Assembly: GCF_947179165.1 (NCBI RefSeq)
Contig: NC_077237.1
Location: forward strand, 66,075,523-66,139,522
Length of the DNA stretch: 64,000 bases
Origin: Solanum dulcamara
Taxonomy: Eukaryota > Streptophyta > Magnoliopsida > Solanales > Solanaceae
Direction: 5' to 3'
Part shown: in pieces, positions 34,235 to 46,600 of the stretch
How the letters are laid out: the number at the start of each line of letters is the position of its first letter
Position numbering within the stretch: the first letter of the stretch is position 1
The notes under the pieces: model-generated
Told to the model about the DNA's origin: nothing
Databases searched by the model: none
What the model saw: only the letters and a program-made list of their open reading frames with translations
Made by a program: the position numbers and the translations under genes

Positions 34235-34855
34235 ATGACTCGAATAAGCTTGACTAAGCTGTATATGCAAGAGGAAGGTCCCGAATTGAAAGAGGTGCAA
34301 TGCAAACATGGATTTGTTCTACCTTTGTTGACCTCTTGAAGCATAACAAATCCTGGAAGAAGATATTGGAGTTGTCCTTACTATGGGGTAAGTTAGATAA
34401 TTTTTCAACATTTGATCTTCACGAGTCATAGATTGATTTTTTTTGTTGTTTTTATTCACTTTGGAGTTATTGGAGTTTTCCTCCAAATGCGATTTTTGGC
34501 TTTGGAAGGATGACTATCCTAGATTCAAATTTTTGATTCCGAAGTTAATGGGAAGAATTGGTGAGCTTGAGCAAAGAGTTGAAGCTTTAGAAAAGGTTGA
34601 AAACAAGTCTACTAGGTCGACCAACTCTGTGGAAAGCAAAATAGATATGAACAAGATGAGTTGAAGCTGGACAATTTTGATGATGATTTGGAAAAGATGA
34701 AAGTAGTTGAGAAGAAATGGAAAAACAAATTGGCCAAATCTAAGAAAAGGGAGAAACAACTTTGGATTGCTCTCTTGTGTGTTTGTATTTTAGGTATAAG
34801 TTTTGTATTTCAAAACATATTGCCCCTGAAAGTAGATTCAAGGAAATTGCCATGA
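34235..34855 (+). pseudogene. GRF zinc-finger / coiled-coil / membrane-anchor gene carried by MULE1, broken
   Basis: ATG at 34235 opens a frame with CKHGFVLPLLTS, an in-frame TGA at 34337 where a Trp is usual, then NPGRRYWSCPYYG. An 88-bp intron follows (34388-34475; donor GTAAGT, acceptor TTGGAG, phase 0). The second exon opens FSSKCDFWLWKDD. Together these form the CHCC GRF-type zinc finger. Next comes a heptad-like acidic/basic stretch (IGELEQRVEALEKVE), then, after a one-base frameshift near 34652, a lysine-rich coil and a C-terminal hydrophobic segment (WIALLCVCILGISFVF), likely a membrane anchor. Total about 175 residues. Small plant proteins with this order are common (At4g04775-like), but their role is not established. 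Its place just inside the TIR, convergent with the transposase, suggests a passenger or accessory gene. Confidence 0.8.
34388..34475 (+). other. Intron of the GRF zinc-finger gene
   Basis: GTAAGT donor directly after the codon for Gly in CPYYG, T-rich body, and TTGGAG acceptor. Removal joins the two halves of the zinc finger in phase 0, which supports the gene model. Confidence 0.7.
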
Positions 34856-34988
34856 TCCATTTGTGTAATTGTATTTGCAATGTCGTTAGGAATTGCATGT
34901 GAAGGTTTTGTAATGAACATTTACCTTTATTTAATGATTATTTCCCTTTGTGTAGTGAACATCTCCCTTTATCCAGATTTGTGTCATA

Positions 34989-37900
34989 TACTACAAGAAA
35001 AGTGTCAATAAAAGAAAAACTGGTCCCCAAAAGTGAGATTTTGGTTCTTAAAAGTCAACAACGACCAAAAAAATCTAGTCGCCATCTCGTCCTTATAGGC
35101 TCTGTCGCTAATGGTTATTAGGATGAAGTAGCTGGTCTCCAATGGTATTTGCGACCAACATAAAACTGGTCCTTAAAATGTGTTTAGGGACCATATTTCT
35201 GGTGGTTATAACAGTTAGAATCTGGTCCTTAAATCAATAGTGACCAACTTTATTCTTGTCCTAAAAATAATTTAGAAACTAAATTTATGGACCATAATTG
35301 ATGGCAATATCATTTATACTTCACGGACCATTGGTCTAGCCCCTAAATATGACAGTTACTTGTCCGTAAATCATTTACAATTTGCAGCTAGAAAGGCAAT
35401 AAGAGGACAATATAAAGATGTTTTTGCTTTCATATACGCAGAAAAATTAATTACATAAAGTAATCAACATCTAGCATCATACATCAATGATATAAGAAGC
35501 TATATAGTCACAATATAAGTCAATCTGTATATCATCTAAACTGTAATGTGAAATTTTTTCAACATTATTTTCCTAGCAAAATAATAAGTCAATATGTATA
35601 TCCTCAAAAATCTGCTTGTTGTAAGCTTCATATTCCGTAACCTGTAAAAGTATTAAAAAATTCATTTAGAAAAGATTGTACGAACCACCTGCAAATTGAT
35701 TAAACAACGAACTAATACATCCAATGCATGTACACTATAACTACTTAATTACTTAAAAAGCATACATAATTCATTGAGTATGACTATGTACATTTCAAAG
35801 ATAAAACAACAATGAGGCATACAACATGTCGTGATCAAATTGAAATTTCATAATTTATACAAAAAGGAAAAGAGAAAGAGGTTTAAGACTAATTTGAGAA
35901 GTTAGTTAGAAGCTTTTCAAAATTGATATTGAATGAAGCAACAATTAAGTTCTAGTTCTAGCGATGTTGCACAAATGTTACCCCAAAGACGAATTTAATG
36001 TCATTTTCTAAAACTTTTCTTTATACACGTCATATAATCTCATATAATCTTTTTTTTTTTTGAAAATGAAAAGTCATAATCTCATATAATCATTTGTCCA
36101 TCTTATTCTCTATTTTCAACTTCTTGCTAAAAGTATCTATAATATGTTAAGTTTTATTGTTATCTTAAGTGGATCTTTACTGTTTTGTTATAACAACAGT
36201 AAAATTTTAAGATAGATATACCTCTTCAGCTTCATATTTAACAAGTTAAAGAAGATTGATCTACAAAGATTGAACAATATAAGGGTCTAATGCTAATCAA
36301 TTATGGCAACCATGTGAGTGTTCTCTATTGAAGTAAAGCTAAAAGCTCATATTTTTCATCCTACTAGGCTATTACTAGGAGCTTTTAATTTTGTGCACAA
36401 TTTCTTGCTAACGCACACACAAAGAGGAACAAGAAATTAACTATTTGAAAAAGTTGTCCATTGAAGTGATCCAATAAAGATACCAATTAAGAAGGCGGCA
36501 TCAGATAACCTTGCATATGAAATTGGTATTGTCTAAGTCCTAATAAGGATATGTCGACTGATGAAGCAAGCTCCTTGAGCATAAGAAAAACAAAAGTAAC
36601 TGGTAGCTATTTCAAAGTGTGATTTATATTCAATCAAGAGAGATATCTAGTCTAGTTAGATAAGTAGAACTGTGATGTTTGTTGTCAGAAGCTCATAATT
36701 ACAATGACAAAATTTCAGCAACACTTCTCTGTTGCAAAAAACATTTCAGATACGAGACAATTTATGCAGCACTTCTTCATTACTAGTTAAAATTTAAACA
36801 AGCACACAAGCTCCGTATTAGCTACCAGAAAACAAGTATCATAATATACTACCATATTCATGAAATACACGTACCATAATGAGCGAAAAACTTAATACGT
36901 GTAAGAGCTAATATCTTCTATTGAAAGTTTTAGTTTTATATTAAATTGCCTGATGAAAACATTGTCCTAGTCTTTCCTTCTAATGGACACCCCTAAGAGC
37001 TAGTACAAAAATCTTAACCAGATGAAGTTCAACACACAATTACAACATGTGGATAAAGGTCATATAGCTAGTTATTTTTCATGTGTCACAATCCTCATTT
37101 TTTCTGTGAGGCAGATTTTGGAAAACCTCAACCAAGAGAATAAATGTGTGTGTGTTTATACTCATACCGCATCTCTTTTTATAAATGCATACATGTCACT
37201 TAAGAAGAAACATAAGATGTAATAGATGGGTAAATTTAAATATTCACACACCATAAGAAGGTAGATAGAAACGAGCATGGACTACGATTATGGATTCAAG
37301 TGAATGAGAATTAGTCAAACAACATATGTCCAAAGGCTTGGTGAACCCATTATAACCATATGAATCACTTGTCAAATCATGAAATATTCTGATAGTACTG
37401 AACATTCTTGGATAATGTTATCCTAAAGCTACAAAATCAGTACCTTCTAATTGAATCTTCAAGGAGTACTTCAACAAAGCCATTGCATAACTGTTTCTCC
37501 TTCATCAATTTTTTAGTAGAAGATTAGACTTGTAAAATGTAATAAGTTTTCTATACAAGTTAAGAATCCTACAAAAATTCATTGTGAAAAAACTGAATTA
37601 CAGTACATAATACAAGAAAATATTAGACATTCTATAATTTTTTTTATGGCCCTTCAAGTAGTTCCCCAAAAGAGTATTTTACCTTGAATCGCACAGATGA
37701 AACCCTATCTAAGTAGTAAAATTTCTCCTTTTTGACCTCTAAACCCTAGAATTAAACCCAATACTCCCAAGTCCTAACCCAATAAATCAGTACTCTAAAC
37801 AAGCCAAATGTAGAACATTCAGTCAGAAACAAAAAATTTATGGTTACAGTCAAAGAAAAGAAAAAAAGAAGAAGAATACGGACATGTGAATAGAATAAAA

Positions 37901-38242
37901 GAAAAAGAAATTAACATACTGTTTATTATCCAGATTATCCTAAGAGTTGAGAGAGATGAATTTGCTGCTTGATTTTGATAAAATTGTTGCTCAAGGATTT
38001 TACAGAGAAGTTTCTAGAGCCTTCTTTTTCCCCTTTACTAAGGGTTCCTGTGATATATATCAACTAATAGAGACCCAGGTTTACATTTTTTTGGGTGAAA
38101 ATTAAGTCCCTTATTTATTTAGAAAATAAAAATGTGTATTAAGGACCACATAATAATCTCATCCCTATGAACATAGTTTTAGGGACCAGATTTAAAGCTT
38201 GTCACTAAGTGTTGGTCCTTAATAAACCTTTTTCTTATAGTA
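34989..38242. mobile_element. CACTA-like non-autonomous element nested in MULE1
   Basis: The left end 'tactacaagaaaag' and the right end, inverted 'tactataagaaaaagg', resemble a CACTACAAGAAAA terminus with the first C changed to T at both ends. The subterminal zones on both sides are full of 'ggtccctaaa' and 'ggaccaa' type motifs in both orientations (34999-35400 and 38100-38230), a CACTA hallmark. The 3-kb interior is AT-rich with no transposase or other ORF. No clear 3-bp duplication is visible, so the end points are approximate. Confidence 0.6.
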
Positions 38243-39119
38243 TATATGTTGAGGAATCCCTATTTCATTTTGTAAAGAAGTGAGGTCTCATAATAATCTG
38301 TATAAAACATCACAAATAACTTGTAAAGTTAGGTTGTGTAGTCACAACTTGCTATCTATAAACACAAAATCATTAACTATCACTCAACAACAAAAACTAA
38401 GATGCAGTCACAGCTACCATCAAACTAAATAGAAAGAAGTCATTGCTAAATAAAGGAACAATCATAACTATATAATATTAACCAAAAAAGAAGTTATAGT
38501 TGTCAAAGTTGTTACAATCAATCAACACCAAAAACTAAAATGTAGTCATATCTGCCAATTCATTGTCTTAAATATAATCACAATTGCGTAAGCATTGTGT
38601 CAAATACAGTCACAACTACCAATAAAACATAGTGTTTACATTATATTGCCAAAAATCTACCAAACACAAGTAAGATTGCATTAGATGTTGTAGGGTTGAG
38701 CATTTGAGCTCTCCTGGCTCAAATGTACAATCTTAAACCCCACTTTGCTTTTTCCCCCTCATTTCTTCAAGTGGCCTTGAGGTCATATCTTATTTTTCCT
38801 TTCATTTCACACCACTTGTTGGTTTATACCCAAAATCTCCAATGACAAATGCTGAAAACTTCACATTTCTAAATCTTTCACTGGGTTTTTCAGGCTGCTC
38901 AAATGAATATAAATAATCTTAGTTTGTGTTGATAAAAAATAATAAAAGACAATAAATGATTTTTAAGTAAAGAAACATTTATATTAATAATAATTGCACC
39001 ACTTTGTGTGTGTAGTACCCTCATTCATATCATTCTTGATCTGTTGGCAGCATTATCCTAAAAAAAGCAATAAAATATTAGGTAAAACAACTAATTTAGA
39101 ACTTATACAAGAAGTAAAA
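38243..39119 (-). other. MULE1 intergenic region / transposase 3' flank
   Basis: AT-rich, no ORF. It separates the CACTA-like insertion from the transposase stop codon and probably holds the 3' untranslated region of the transposase gene. Confidence 0.5.
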
Positions 39120-40166
39120 TTATATCGCCTTTTTAGTTGAACCCCTTGGTCTACCCCTTCCTCTTCTAGTTGGAGCATTAGGTGTTAATCTTGGGTGAGC
39201 AGCAGGTGTTGATCTTGGGCCAACAACAGGTGTGGAAATTTGTCTAGCAAAGCTTTTACTTGTCTCAGAAGCAGTAGCACCAGTAGGACACTTTCTTTTA
39301 TTGTGACATTTGTGTTGCATGACATCTCAAGCCTTCTTTTGGATAGTTTTCAGTTTTGTTAATTTCCCCTTGCTCTTTCCTCCTAGCCTTGCTAGGCTTT
39401 TCTGGCATCTTTCTAACATGAGGCGATATAATAAAGATGTTTTGTGATTGTGGCCAGATTTTCATATTCAAAACTGGCTGAATAAAGTAGTTGTATGTCT
39501 TCATGTAAGTTTCTCTATTATACTAATGGAAAATGTAGTCAATTGACTTTCATTTTCTGTGTGAAGAACAGTTATATCATGAGGACATGGTATGCCTTTC
39601 AGGATCCATGCTCTACAGCTACAAGTTTGTCTATGAATATCTACAACATGTATGTATGCTCCATGAAGTACCTCATACTCTGTATTTGAATTCCATTCAA
39701 TGCTGCATTTCATAGACTTAACAATGTTCTCTTGCAGAACTTTCATTACCATTAGAGAAATGTCACTGATCCAAAAACGTATCTGCCTTATTTTTTTTAT
39801 CATTCTTACCCTAATTTCTTCAAGCATGGTAATTATAGTCTTGTGTCTTACTCCTAATATCCATACATTGAAACATTCAACCATGCTATTGTCTATCATG
39901 TCACATTTTGTGGTGAAATTGAAGTAAACCTTGCTCTATCTATCTAGATTATAATACAACAAATCATCAACTATCTTATTTCTCAACCTGTTCATATATC
40001 TAATGTTATCCTTTAATTCAACCTCAAAAGTAGACTTTGCACACCTTCAAAAATAATTTTTCTTTTCAATACCTCTCCAAATCTTGGACCAGTTAGCAAG
40101 GATGTGTGTAGTGCACATCCTATGCTCAACATTTGATAAATGAGTATTTATTGCATTTTCAAGACC

Positions 40167-40531
40167 CTATAACAGTCATAAAGCAAGAATCAAACTAACT
40201 GTCATAAATCAAGAAATAAACTAACAACCATAAAGCAATAAATCAAAACTATCATAAATAAATATTTATTCATAAATTAAGAATAAAACTAACATTCATA
40301 AACCAAGAAACAAACTAACGACCATAAAACAATAAATCTAAACAGTCATAAATAGATATTTAGTGGTAAAGCAAGAATCAAACTAACTTTCATAAATCAA
40401 GAAACAAACTAATAGTCATAAAGAAATAAATCTAAACAGACATAAATAAATATTTAGTTATAAATCAAGAATCAAACTAACATTCATAAATCAAGAAACC
40501 AAAACAGTCATAAACCAATAATGAAACTAAC
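40167..40531 (-). repeat. Transposase intron filled by a 94-bp tandem repeat
   Basis: On the minus strand the donor is GTTAGT after the codons of DMQK and the acceptor is TTATAG before GLEN. These conserved flanks fit together without a gap, so this is an intron. Plus-strand units begin at 40187, 40281, 40375 and 40469, exactly 94 bp apart (about 3.7 copies). Each has sub-repeats of 'aaactaac' and 'cataaa'. The array accounts for nearly the whole intron. Confidence 0.85.
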
Positions 40532-40553
40532 CTTCTGCATATCTGTTATGACT

Positions 40554-40558
40554 GTGAT
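40554..40558. repeat. Target-site duplication of Gyp2, left (GTGAT)
   Basis: GTGAT before Gyp2 recurs exactly at 50530-50534 after it. Removing one copy and the element joins the two halves of the transposase. Confidence 0.93.
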
Positions 40559-43003
40559 TGTCACGCCCCGGGAGGGTACCCTAGGCGCGACCGGCACTCG
40601 AAGGTCATTTCTGACCTCCGAGCGAACCACCTAGTCCAGTCACACATTCATTCAAACACATTCTCTTAGAGGAAAAAAATAATTAATAAAATACTGTTCC
40701 TATATGGGGGCCGAAGGCCAAGCATTTTCAACCCAACAAAATAATATAATAAGAATCCTCAAAATAACAGTTCAACCTCTCCACACTCCGGTCTATGAAG
40801 CCTCTATCGAAGTCTAAGAGGTGCCAATGACAAGTCCATGGCTACCAATAATCAAAATAAAGGAAACGACAACACACTATACAAGAAAGCTCACCATCCT
40901 CCAGAAACTAGGAGGACTCACCAACTAGCTGGGAGTGTATGTGGATCTTCAACGGAACACCGATTGATGATCTCTAGTATCTGTCTCTACATCATGAAAT
41001 GATGCAGGTCAAATGGCGTTAGTACATAGAATGTACGAGCATATAAAATGGCCGAATACAACGAATATCAAGGAAGAATCAAATTAACTCGGAATCTCAC
41101 CTCAAGGAAAATAACAACTCAATCATGTTTCCTAAGTCTAAACAAGAATATGATTTAGACGGGACCAATCACATATCATTCAACTCACTATGACTCAGAG
41201 TACTATCAAGACCTATTTGGGAGTTTTTCTTATCCGACAACCATCACTTATGAGACAGTGACAGTACAACAAGCCGGCGTTGTTGCCGCATCCGTTCATA
41301 TTTTGCTAGGGCATGAACGAGTCAACCAATCATGGATCCAATCCAACCAAGTTCTATAATGTCAGGACAAACCTCTCGGGGATGCATCCGACTTAATGGT
41401 TCAATCCCCCCTACGTTTGGCAACACAAGTATTGGGTTCGAGTATGGACTATACTCTTGTCCAATTCGGTGCTCGATACTCCTCCCAAGACTCAATGCTA
41501 ATAAAACTCCATCCAATCAACTCAATCAACTCATATCGACAAGTCTCATTACAACCTTGTCAACTCATAAACTCTATCACAATCAAATCTCTTCCAATCA
41601 TACTATCCGATCAATCTCAATCATCTCTTCAAAAGAAATTTAAATGCATATTTATAGCAACATATAGATATAATCAATCATTTCCTCCATCTATTTGAGA
41701 AATCTTTGTGACTCATCACAACTTCAAGACCTTAAATCGACGTTTTAAAATCGACAACATTTTTAGGAAAGCAGCATCCTTTATCACAATCTAAATAATT
41801 AAAAGGTCAATAACACATATTTGACAACTCATCTTTATCAACTCATACTCATATAAAGGCCCATTTTAAGAACTTTTTAGCTCAATAACATCAACACATA
41901 AAGAGTCAAATAAATAGGGGACAAAAACTCATACAAACATAACCATACCAAGAAAACTCCATTTTTCATGAACATCTAACCTAAAAGCAGGAGTAGGGCA
42001 CATGGGTGGACTAAACCTATGTTTTGAATAGCCTTACATACCTTAGTGATGACTTGAAGAAAACTTTGTGGTTGGGTCTTCAATGGAGAACTCAAACCTT
42101 GAAGCTCTTGGAACTCTTCTTGTTGGAGAAGGATTTGGAGAGAAAGAAGAAGAGAGAGAGAGAGAGAGGTTTCTAGGGCTTTTAGAGAAAGAGTGGGGGC
42201 TGAAGAAATGGTCCAAAAATGTTCAAGGCTTGTGAATATATAATTTGGGACAATTCCCAAATTACCCTTCCTCTAAAATTTTGAAAAATATGCCAAAACA
42301 CCTTTGGCGCGACAGTGGCGCGTCGCGCCCTTACAGCGCCAAGGCCAATTACGCCTAAAAACCTGTACAACTTTTAGTGGTGCGCCGCGCCAAGGACCAA
42401 ACTACTGAGGCATGTTTATGGCGCGATAGTGGCGCATCGCGCCCTTATAGAGCCAAGGCCAAAGGTTCTGGAATTTTGGCTTGAAAAATCCTACACACCT
42501 CGCAGTGGCGCACCACGACAGGGACCAAACTACTGAGCCATGTTCCTGGTGCGATAGTGGCGCATCGCGTCACTGCGGCGCCAAGCCCAGATTTCCAGTA
42601 GTTAAACCCCAGGCCTAAAATTCCTGCTGTGCTAGTTCATGTTAGGATCGTTATATCTTTCGACTCTGAACTCCAAAATTTACATTCTTGGTGGCGTTGG
42701 AAAGAAGACTCGACAACCATTAATTTAATAGGTCGTGGTCCACCCAGATCATCATATATCAAAAGATAGGGTCGTTAGAAGTCAACCTCTCATGCGAACT
42801 CCTCCTCAAACTTAGCCACAACGAATCTTTTTGGTCTTAGCTCGGCCCTAGGGGTCCTCTGTGACCCCACATTACCTCTAACACTCCTCAATTACTCGGG
42901 AACTCATCTTGACTCAAGCACCCACTTCTAAATAATTGGGTTCGACCCTGCACAAATACAAGAAGGGTTCGAATCCTAGGGAAGAATTTTGAGGGGCGTT
43001 ACA
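40559..43003 (-). repeat. Gyp2 3' LTR (left end)
   Basis: Plus-strand ends are TGTCACGCC and GCGTTACA. It is collinear with 48077-50529, with scattered substitutions. It contains a GA microsatellite (42148-42168) and a GC-rich palindromic module (42296-42625) with an E2F-like TTTGGCGCG (42303-42311). Open frames here (41332-41698, 41976-42260) repeat in the other LTR and are not genes. Confidence 0.94.
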
Positions 43004-43037
43004 TTATCTCCCCCTTGGGATCATTCGTCCTCGAATG
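43004..43037 (-). other. Gyp2 polypurine tract and pre-LTR segment
   Basis: Plus-strand 'ttatctcccccttggga' is, on the minus strand, a purine run directly before the 3' LTR. It is preceded by the 'gaggacgaatg' segment shared with Gyp1 and LARD1. Confidence 0.88.
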
Positions 43038-43123
43038 AAGAGAAACTAAGAATGGACTCGAGGTACCAATCATAATCAAAATTTCAGTCAATCAACTAAT
43101 CAATTCCTCAAACTAATTACCAA

Positions 43124-43600
43124 TCAAACTCGTAATACGCAAACAATATTCAAGTCAAGAAAATGGACATTACCTTCAACATTCTCATTGGTAGGCACGA
43201 ATAGATGTGGATATCTAGATTTCATGGCTTCCTCCGCTTCCCATGTGGCTTCCTCAACAAATTGGTTCCTCCACAGGACTTTGACTGAGGCGACCTCTTT
43301 GTTCCTCAACTTGCGAATTTGGCGATCAAGAATTTGGACCGGAACCTCTTCATAAGACAAGCTATCCTTAATTCCAATACTATCAATGGGGACTACCAAC
43401 GAGGGATCGCCCAAGCACTTCTTCAACATCGAAACGTGGAACACCGGATGAATAGAGGTTAGCTCTGAGGGTAACTCCAACTCATAGGCAACACTTCCAA
43501 TCCGCCTCAAAATCTAGTCAGGACCAATATATCGAGGACTGAGCTTCCCTTTCCTTCCAAACCTCATGACACCCTTCATGGGTGACACTTTCAAATACAC
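43124..43600 (-). pseudogene. Gyp2 integrase C-terminus and chromodomain (frame-shifted)
   Basis: '[20 protein letters not shown]' and '[16 protein letters not shown]' form the GPY/F-type end of integrase. '[20 protein letters not shown]', 'ATWEAEE' and 'RYPHLF' form the chromodomain. It is in a different frame from the upstream polyprotein, with the shift between about 43510 and 43600. The frame ends at 43124. Confidence 0.85.
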
Positions 43601-46600
43601 CAATCACCCACCTCAAACTCTAAGCCTCTCCTCCTCACGTCGGTGTAAGATTTTTGGCAACTTTGGGCTGTCTTTAGCCTATCTTGAATAATTCTCACTT
43701 TCTCCATGGCTTGGTGAACAAGGTCAGGCCCAATCAACTCGACTTCACCAACTTCAAACCACCCAATGGGCGATCTACACCTCCTCCCATATAAGGCTTC
43801 ATAAGGAGCTATTTGAATACTTGCATGATAGCTATTGTTATATGCAAACTCTATGAGAGGTAAGTGATCATCCCAATTTCCCTTCAAGTCAAGCACATAT
43901 GCCCTCAACATATCTTTCAATGTCTGGATGGTGCGCTCTTCTTGGCCATCTGTCTGGGGATGAAAGGTCGTACTCAAGTTCACCTTCGAACCTAATCCCT
44001 TCTGAAAGGATTTCCAAAATTGGGAAGTGAATTGGGCTTCTCTATCTAAGATGATAGACAAAGGGACCCCATGCAACCTGACGATCTCCTGAATGTACAA
44101 CTTTGCATAATCTTCTGCGGTGTCAGTAGTCTTAACCGCCAAGAAGTGAGCTGATTTTGTCATTCTATCCATAATCACCCAAATGGAATTGTGTTTCTCT
44201 CGGGACTTCGGCAAGCCTATAATAAATTCCATGTTGATCATCTCCCACTTCCACTATGGAATTTCTATGTTTTGGGCTAAACCACATGGCCCTTGATGCT
44301 CAACCTTCACCTGTTAGCAATTCGGGTACTTGGAAACAAATTCCGCAATATCCCTCTTCATCCCACTCCACCAATAGATTTCCCTCAAGTCATGGTACAT
44401 TTTTGTGGAGCTCGGATGAATAGAGTATCTAGAACTATGCACTTCGGCCATAATCCTCTCTTGAACATCATCAACATCAGGTACACACAATCTACTTTGG
44501 TACCTCAACACACCATCTCCCCCTTTGGTGAAAACCATCACCCCTTGTTTGTGAACAACTTCTTTCAACCGGAGGAGGATGGGATCCTAATCTTTTTTCT
44601 CCTTTACCTCTGCTACAAGTGAGGACGTTGCCCCATCTCGAACGTTTACTTCACCTTTATTATTCTCTTCGAGTCGAACTCCCAATCAGGCTAATCGATG
44701 TACCTCCTTCGCCAATTCCCTTCTTCTCGCCTCCATATGGGCAGTGCTACCCATAGACAACCTGCTAAGAGCATCAGCAACAACATTAGCTTTACCTGGA
44801 TGGTAGATGATGCTTATATCGTAGTCCTTGAGTAGCTCGAGCCATCTTCTTTGCCTCAGGTTGAGTTCCTTCTGGCTGAATATATATTGTAAGCTCTTGT
44901 GATCGGTGAATACGTCAACGTGCACTTCATACAAGTAGTGGCACCAGATTTTAAGAGCAAACACCACCGCTGCCAGCTTAAGGTCATGAGTTGGGTAATT
45001 CCTCTCATGAACCTTAAGTTGTCTTGAAGCATAGGCTATCACCTTCTCCCTTTGCATCAACACACAACCCAAACCAATTCTGGATGCATCATAATAGACC
45101 ACAAAGCCCTCTGTTCCATTGGGCAAGGTCAGGACAGAAGCAGTGGTTAGCTTGGTCTTTAATTTCTGGAAACTCTCCTCACAAGCATCGGACCATTGGA
45201 ACTTAGCCTTCTTTTGAGTCAGCTTAGTCAATGGTGATGATATGGATGAGAATCCCTCTACAAATCTTCGATAATAGCCAGCCAAACCCAAGAAACTTCT
45301 TATCTCTGTCGGGGATGTGGGTCTGGGCCAATTCTTCACCGCTTCAATCTTTTGAGCGTCAACCTGAATACCATCTCCAGATACAATGTGGCCTAAGAAG
45401 GCCACTGATGCAAGCCAAAATTCATATTTAGAGAACTTTGCATACAATACCTAGTCCCTCAAAGTTTGTAAAACGACTCTAAGATGATAGGCGTGCTCCT
45501 CTTTATTCTTGGAGTAGACCAGGATATCATCTATGAATACAATCACAAATATATCAAGATACGGTTTGAACACCTGGTTCATGAGATCCATGAAAGCTGC
45601 AGGGGCATTTGTCAACCCAAAGGACATGACCAAAAACTCAAAGTGGCCATAACGAGTCCGAAAAGCGATCTTTGGAATATCACATTCCCTCACTTTCAAC
45701 TGATGGTAGCCGGATCTCAAGTCTATCTTTGAGAAACACGTGGCACCCTGAAGTTGATCAAATAAATCATCTATTTCGGGGAGAGGGAATTTGTTCTTTA
45801 CGGTGACCTTGTTTAGCTGCCTATAGTCAATAAACATTCTAAGGGACCCATCCTTCTTTCGCACGAATAGGACCGGAGCACCCCATGGTGAGACACTCGG
45901 CCTAATGAATCCCTTATCTAACAAGTCCTTCAACTGTTCTTTCAACTCCTTCAACTCGGCTGGAGCCATTCTATATGGAGGAATTGAGATAGGCTGGGTA
46001 TCAGGAAGAATATCAATCCCAAAGTCAATCTCCCTATCAGGAGGGACTCCAGGTAGATCTTCAGGAAAGACATCTGGAAACTCATTGACAATCGGAACCG
46101 ACTCAAGGGATAGAGACTCAATATTGTCATCTTTCACTCGGACAAGGTGATAAATGCACCCTTTTGCGATTAGCTTCCTGGCCCTAAGGTATGAAATAAA
46201 CTTACCCTTAGGCGTTATAGGACTACCCTTCCACTCTATGACAACCTCATTCAGGAATTTGAACGTGACCATCTGAGTTCTACAATCAATAGAGGCATAA
46301 CAGATATAGAGCCAGTCCATGCCAAGGATTACATCAAAATCAACCATGTCTAACTTAACCAAGTCAGCCAAGGTATCTCTGTGATGAATTGACACAGTGC
46401 AATCTCTATTGACTTTCTCAGCTATGAAAAAATCACCGATAGGGGTAGCTACGTAGAAAGGCTCACTAAGACATTCAGGTATTTTATTGAACTTACTAGC
46501 CACGTAAGGAGTTACAAAAGATAGGGTGGCACCCGGATCCATCAAAACATAACAGTCAAGATATGAGACTCGAATCATACCTATCACGACGTTTGGAGAG

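Larger units (their letters stand above)
39120..40558 (-). pseudogene. MULE1 transposase, C-terminal half (DDE second part, SWIM finger, AT-hook), broken
   Basis: Continues the transposase across the Gyp2 insertion. Reading minus, 'ITVITDMQK' (40558-40532) holds the second catalytic Asp. After a 365-bp intron comes 'GLENAINTHLSNVEHRMC' (40166 down), the C/H region 'MCTTHILANWSKIWRG', and 'NSMVECFNVWI' (about 39880), which may hold the catalytic Glu. The SWIM zinc finger follows (CSCRAWILKGIPCPH, about 39615-39570). The C-terminus has a CCHC-like remnant and an AT-hook (RRGRGRPRGS, about 39155), and the frame ends at 39120. Stops near 40056 and 39940 and at least one frameshift (39300-39320) disable it. 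The protein would bind the TIRs and cut and paste the element. Confidence 0.88.

Noticed and set aside
34443..34664. Treating the second exon of the GRF gene as a gene with its own start
   Set aside because: It begins within the intron with a non-ATG codon. The upstream exon supplies the first half of the zinc finger and an ATG.
40187..40531. CRISPR-like array because of regular spacing
   Set aside because: Units are contiguous 94-bp tandem copies, not short repeats with unique spacers, and the setting is a plant transposase intron.
41332..42370. Open frames in Gyp2 left LTR with counterparts at 49525-50143
   Set aside because: LTR sequence repeated at both ends. Frames on both strands, over GA microsatellite and GC-rich module, with no domain.
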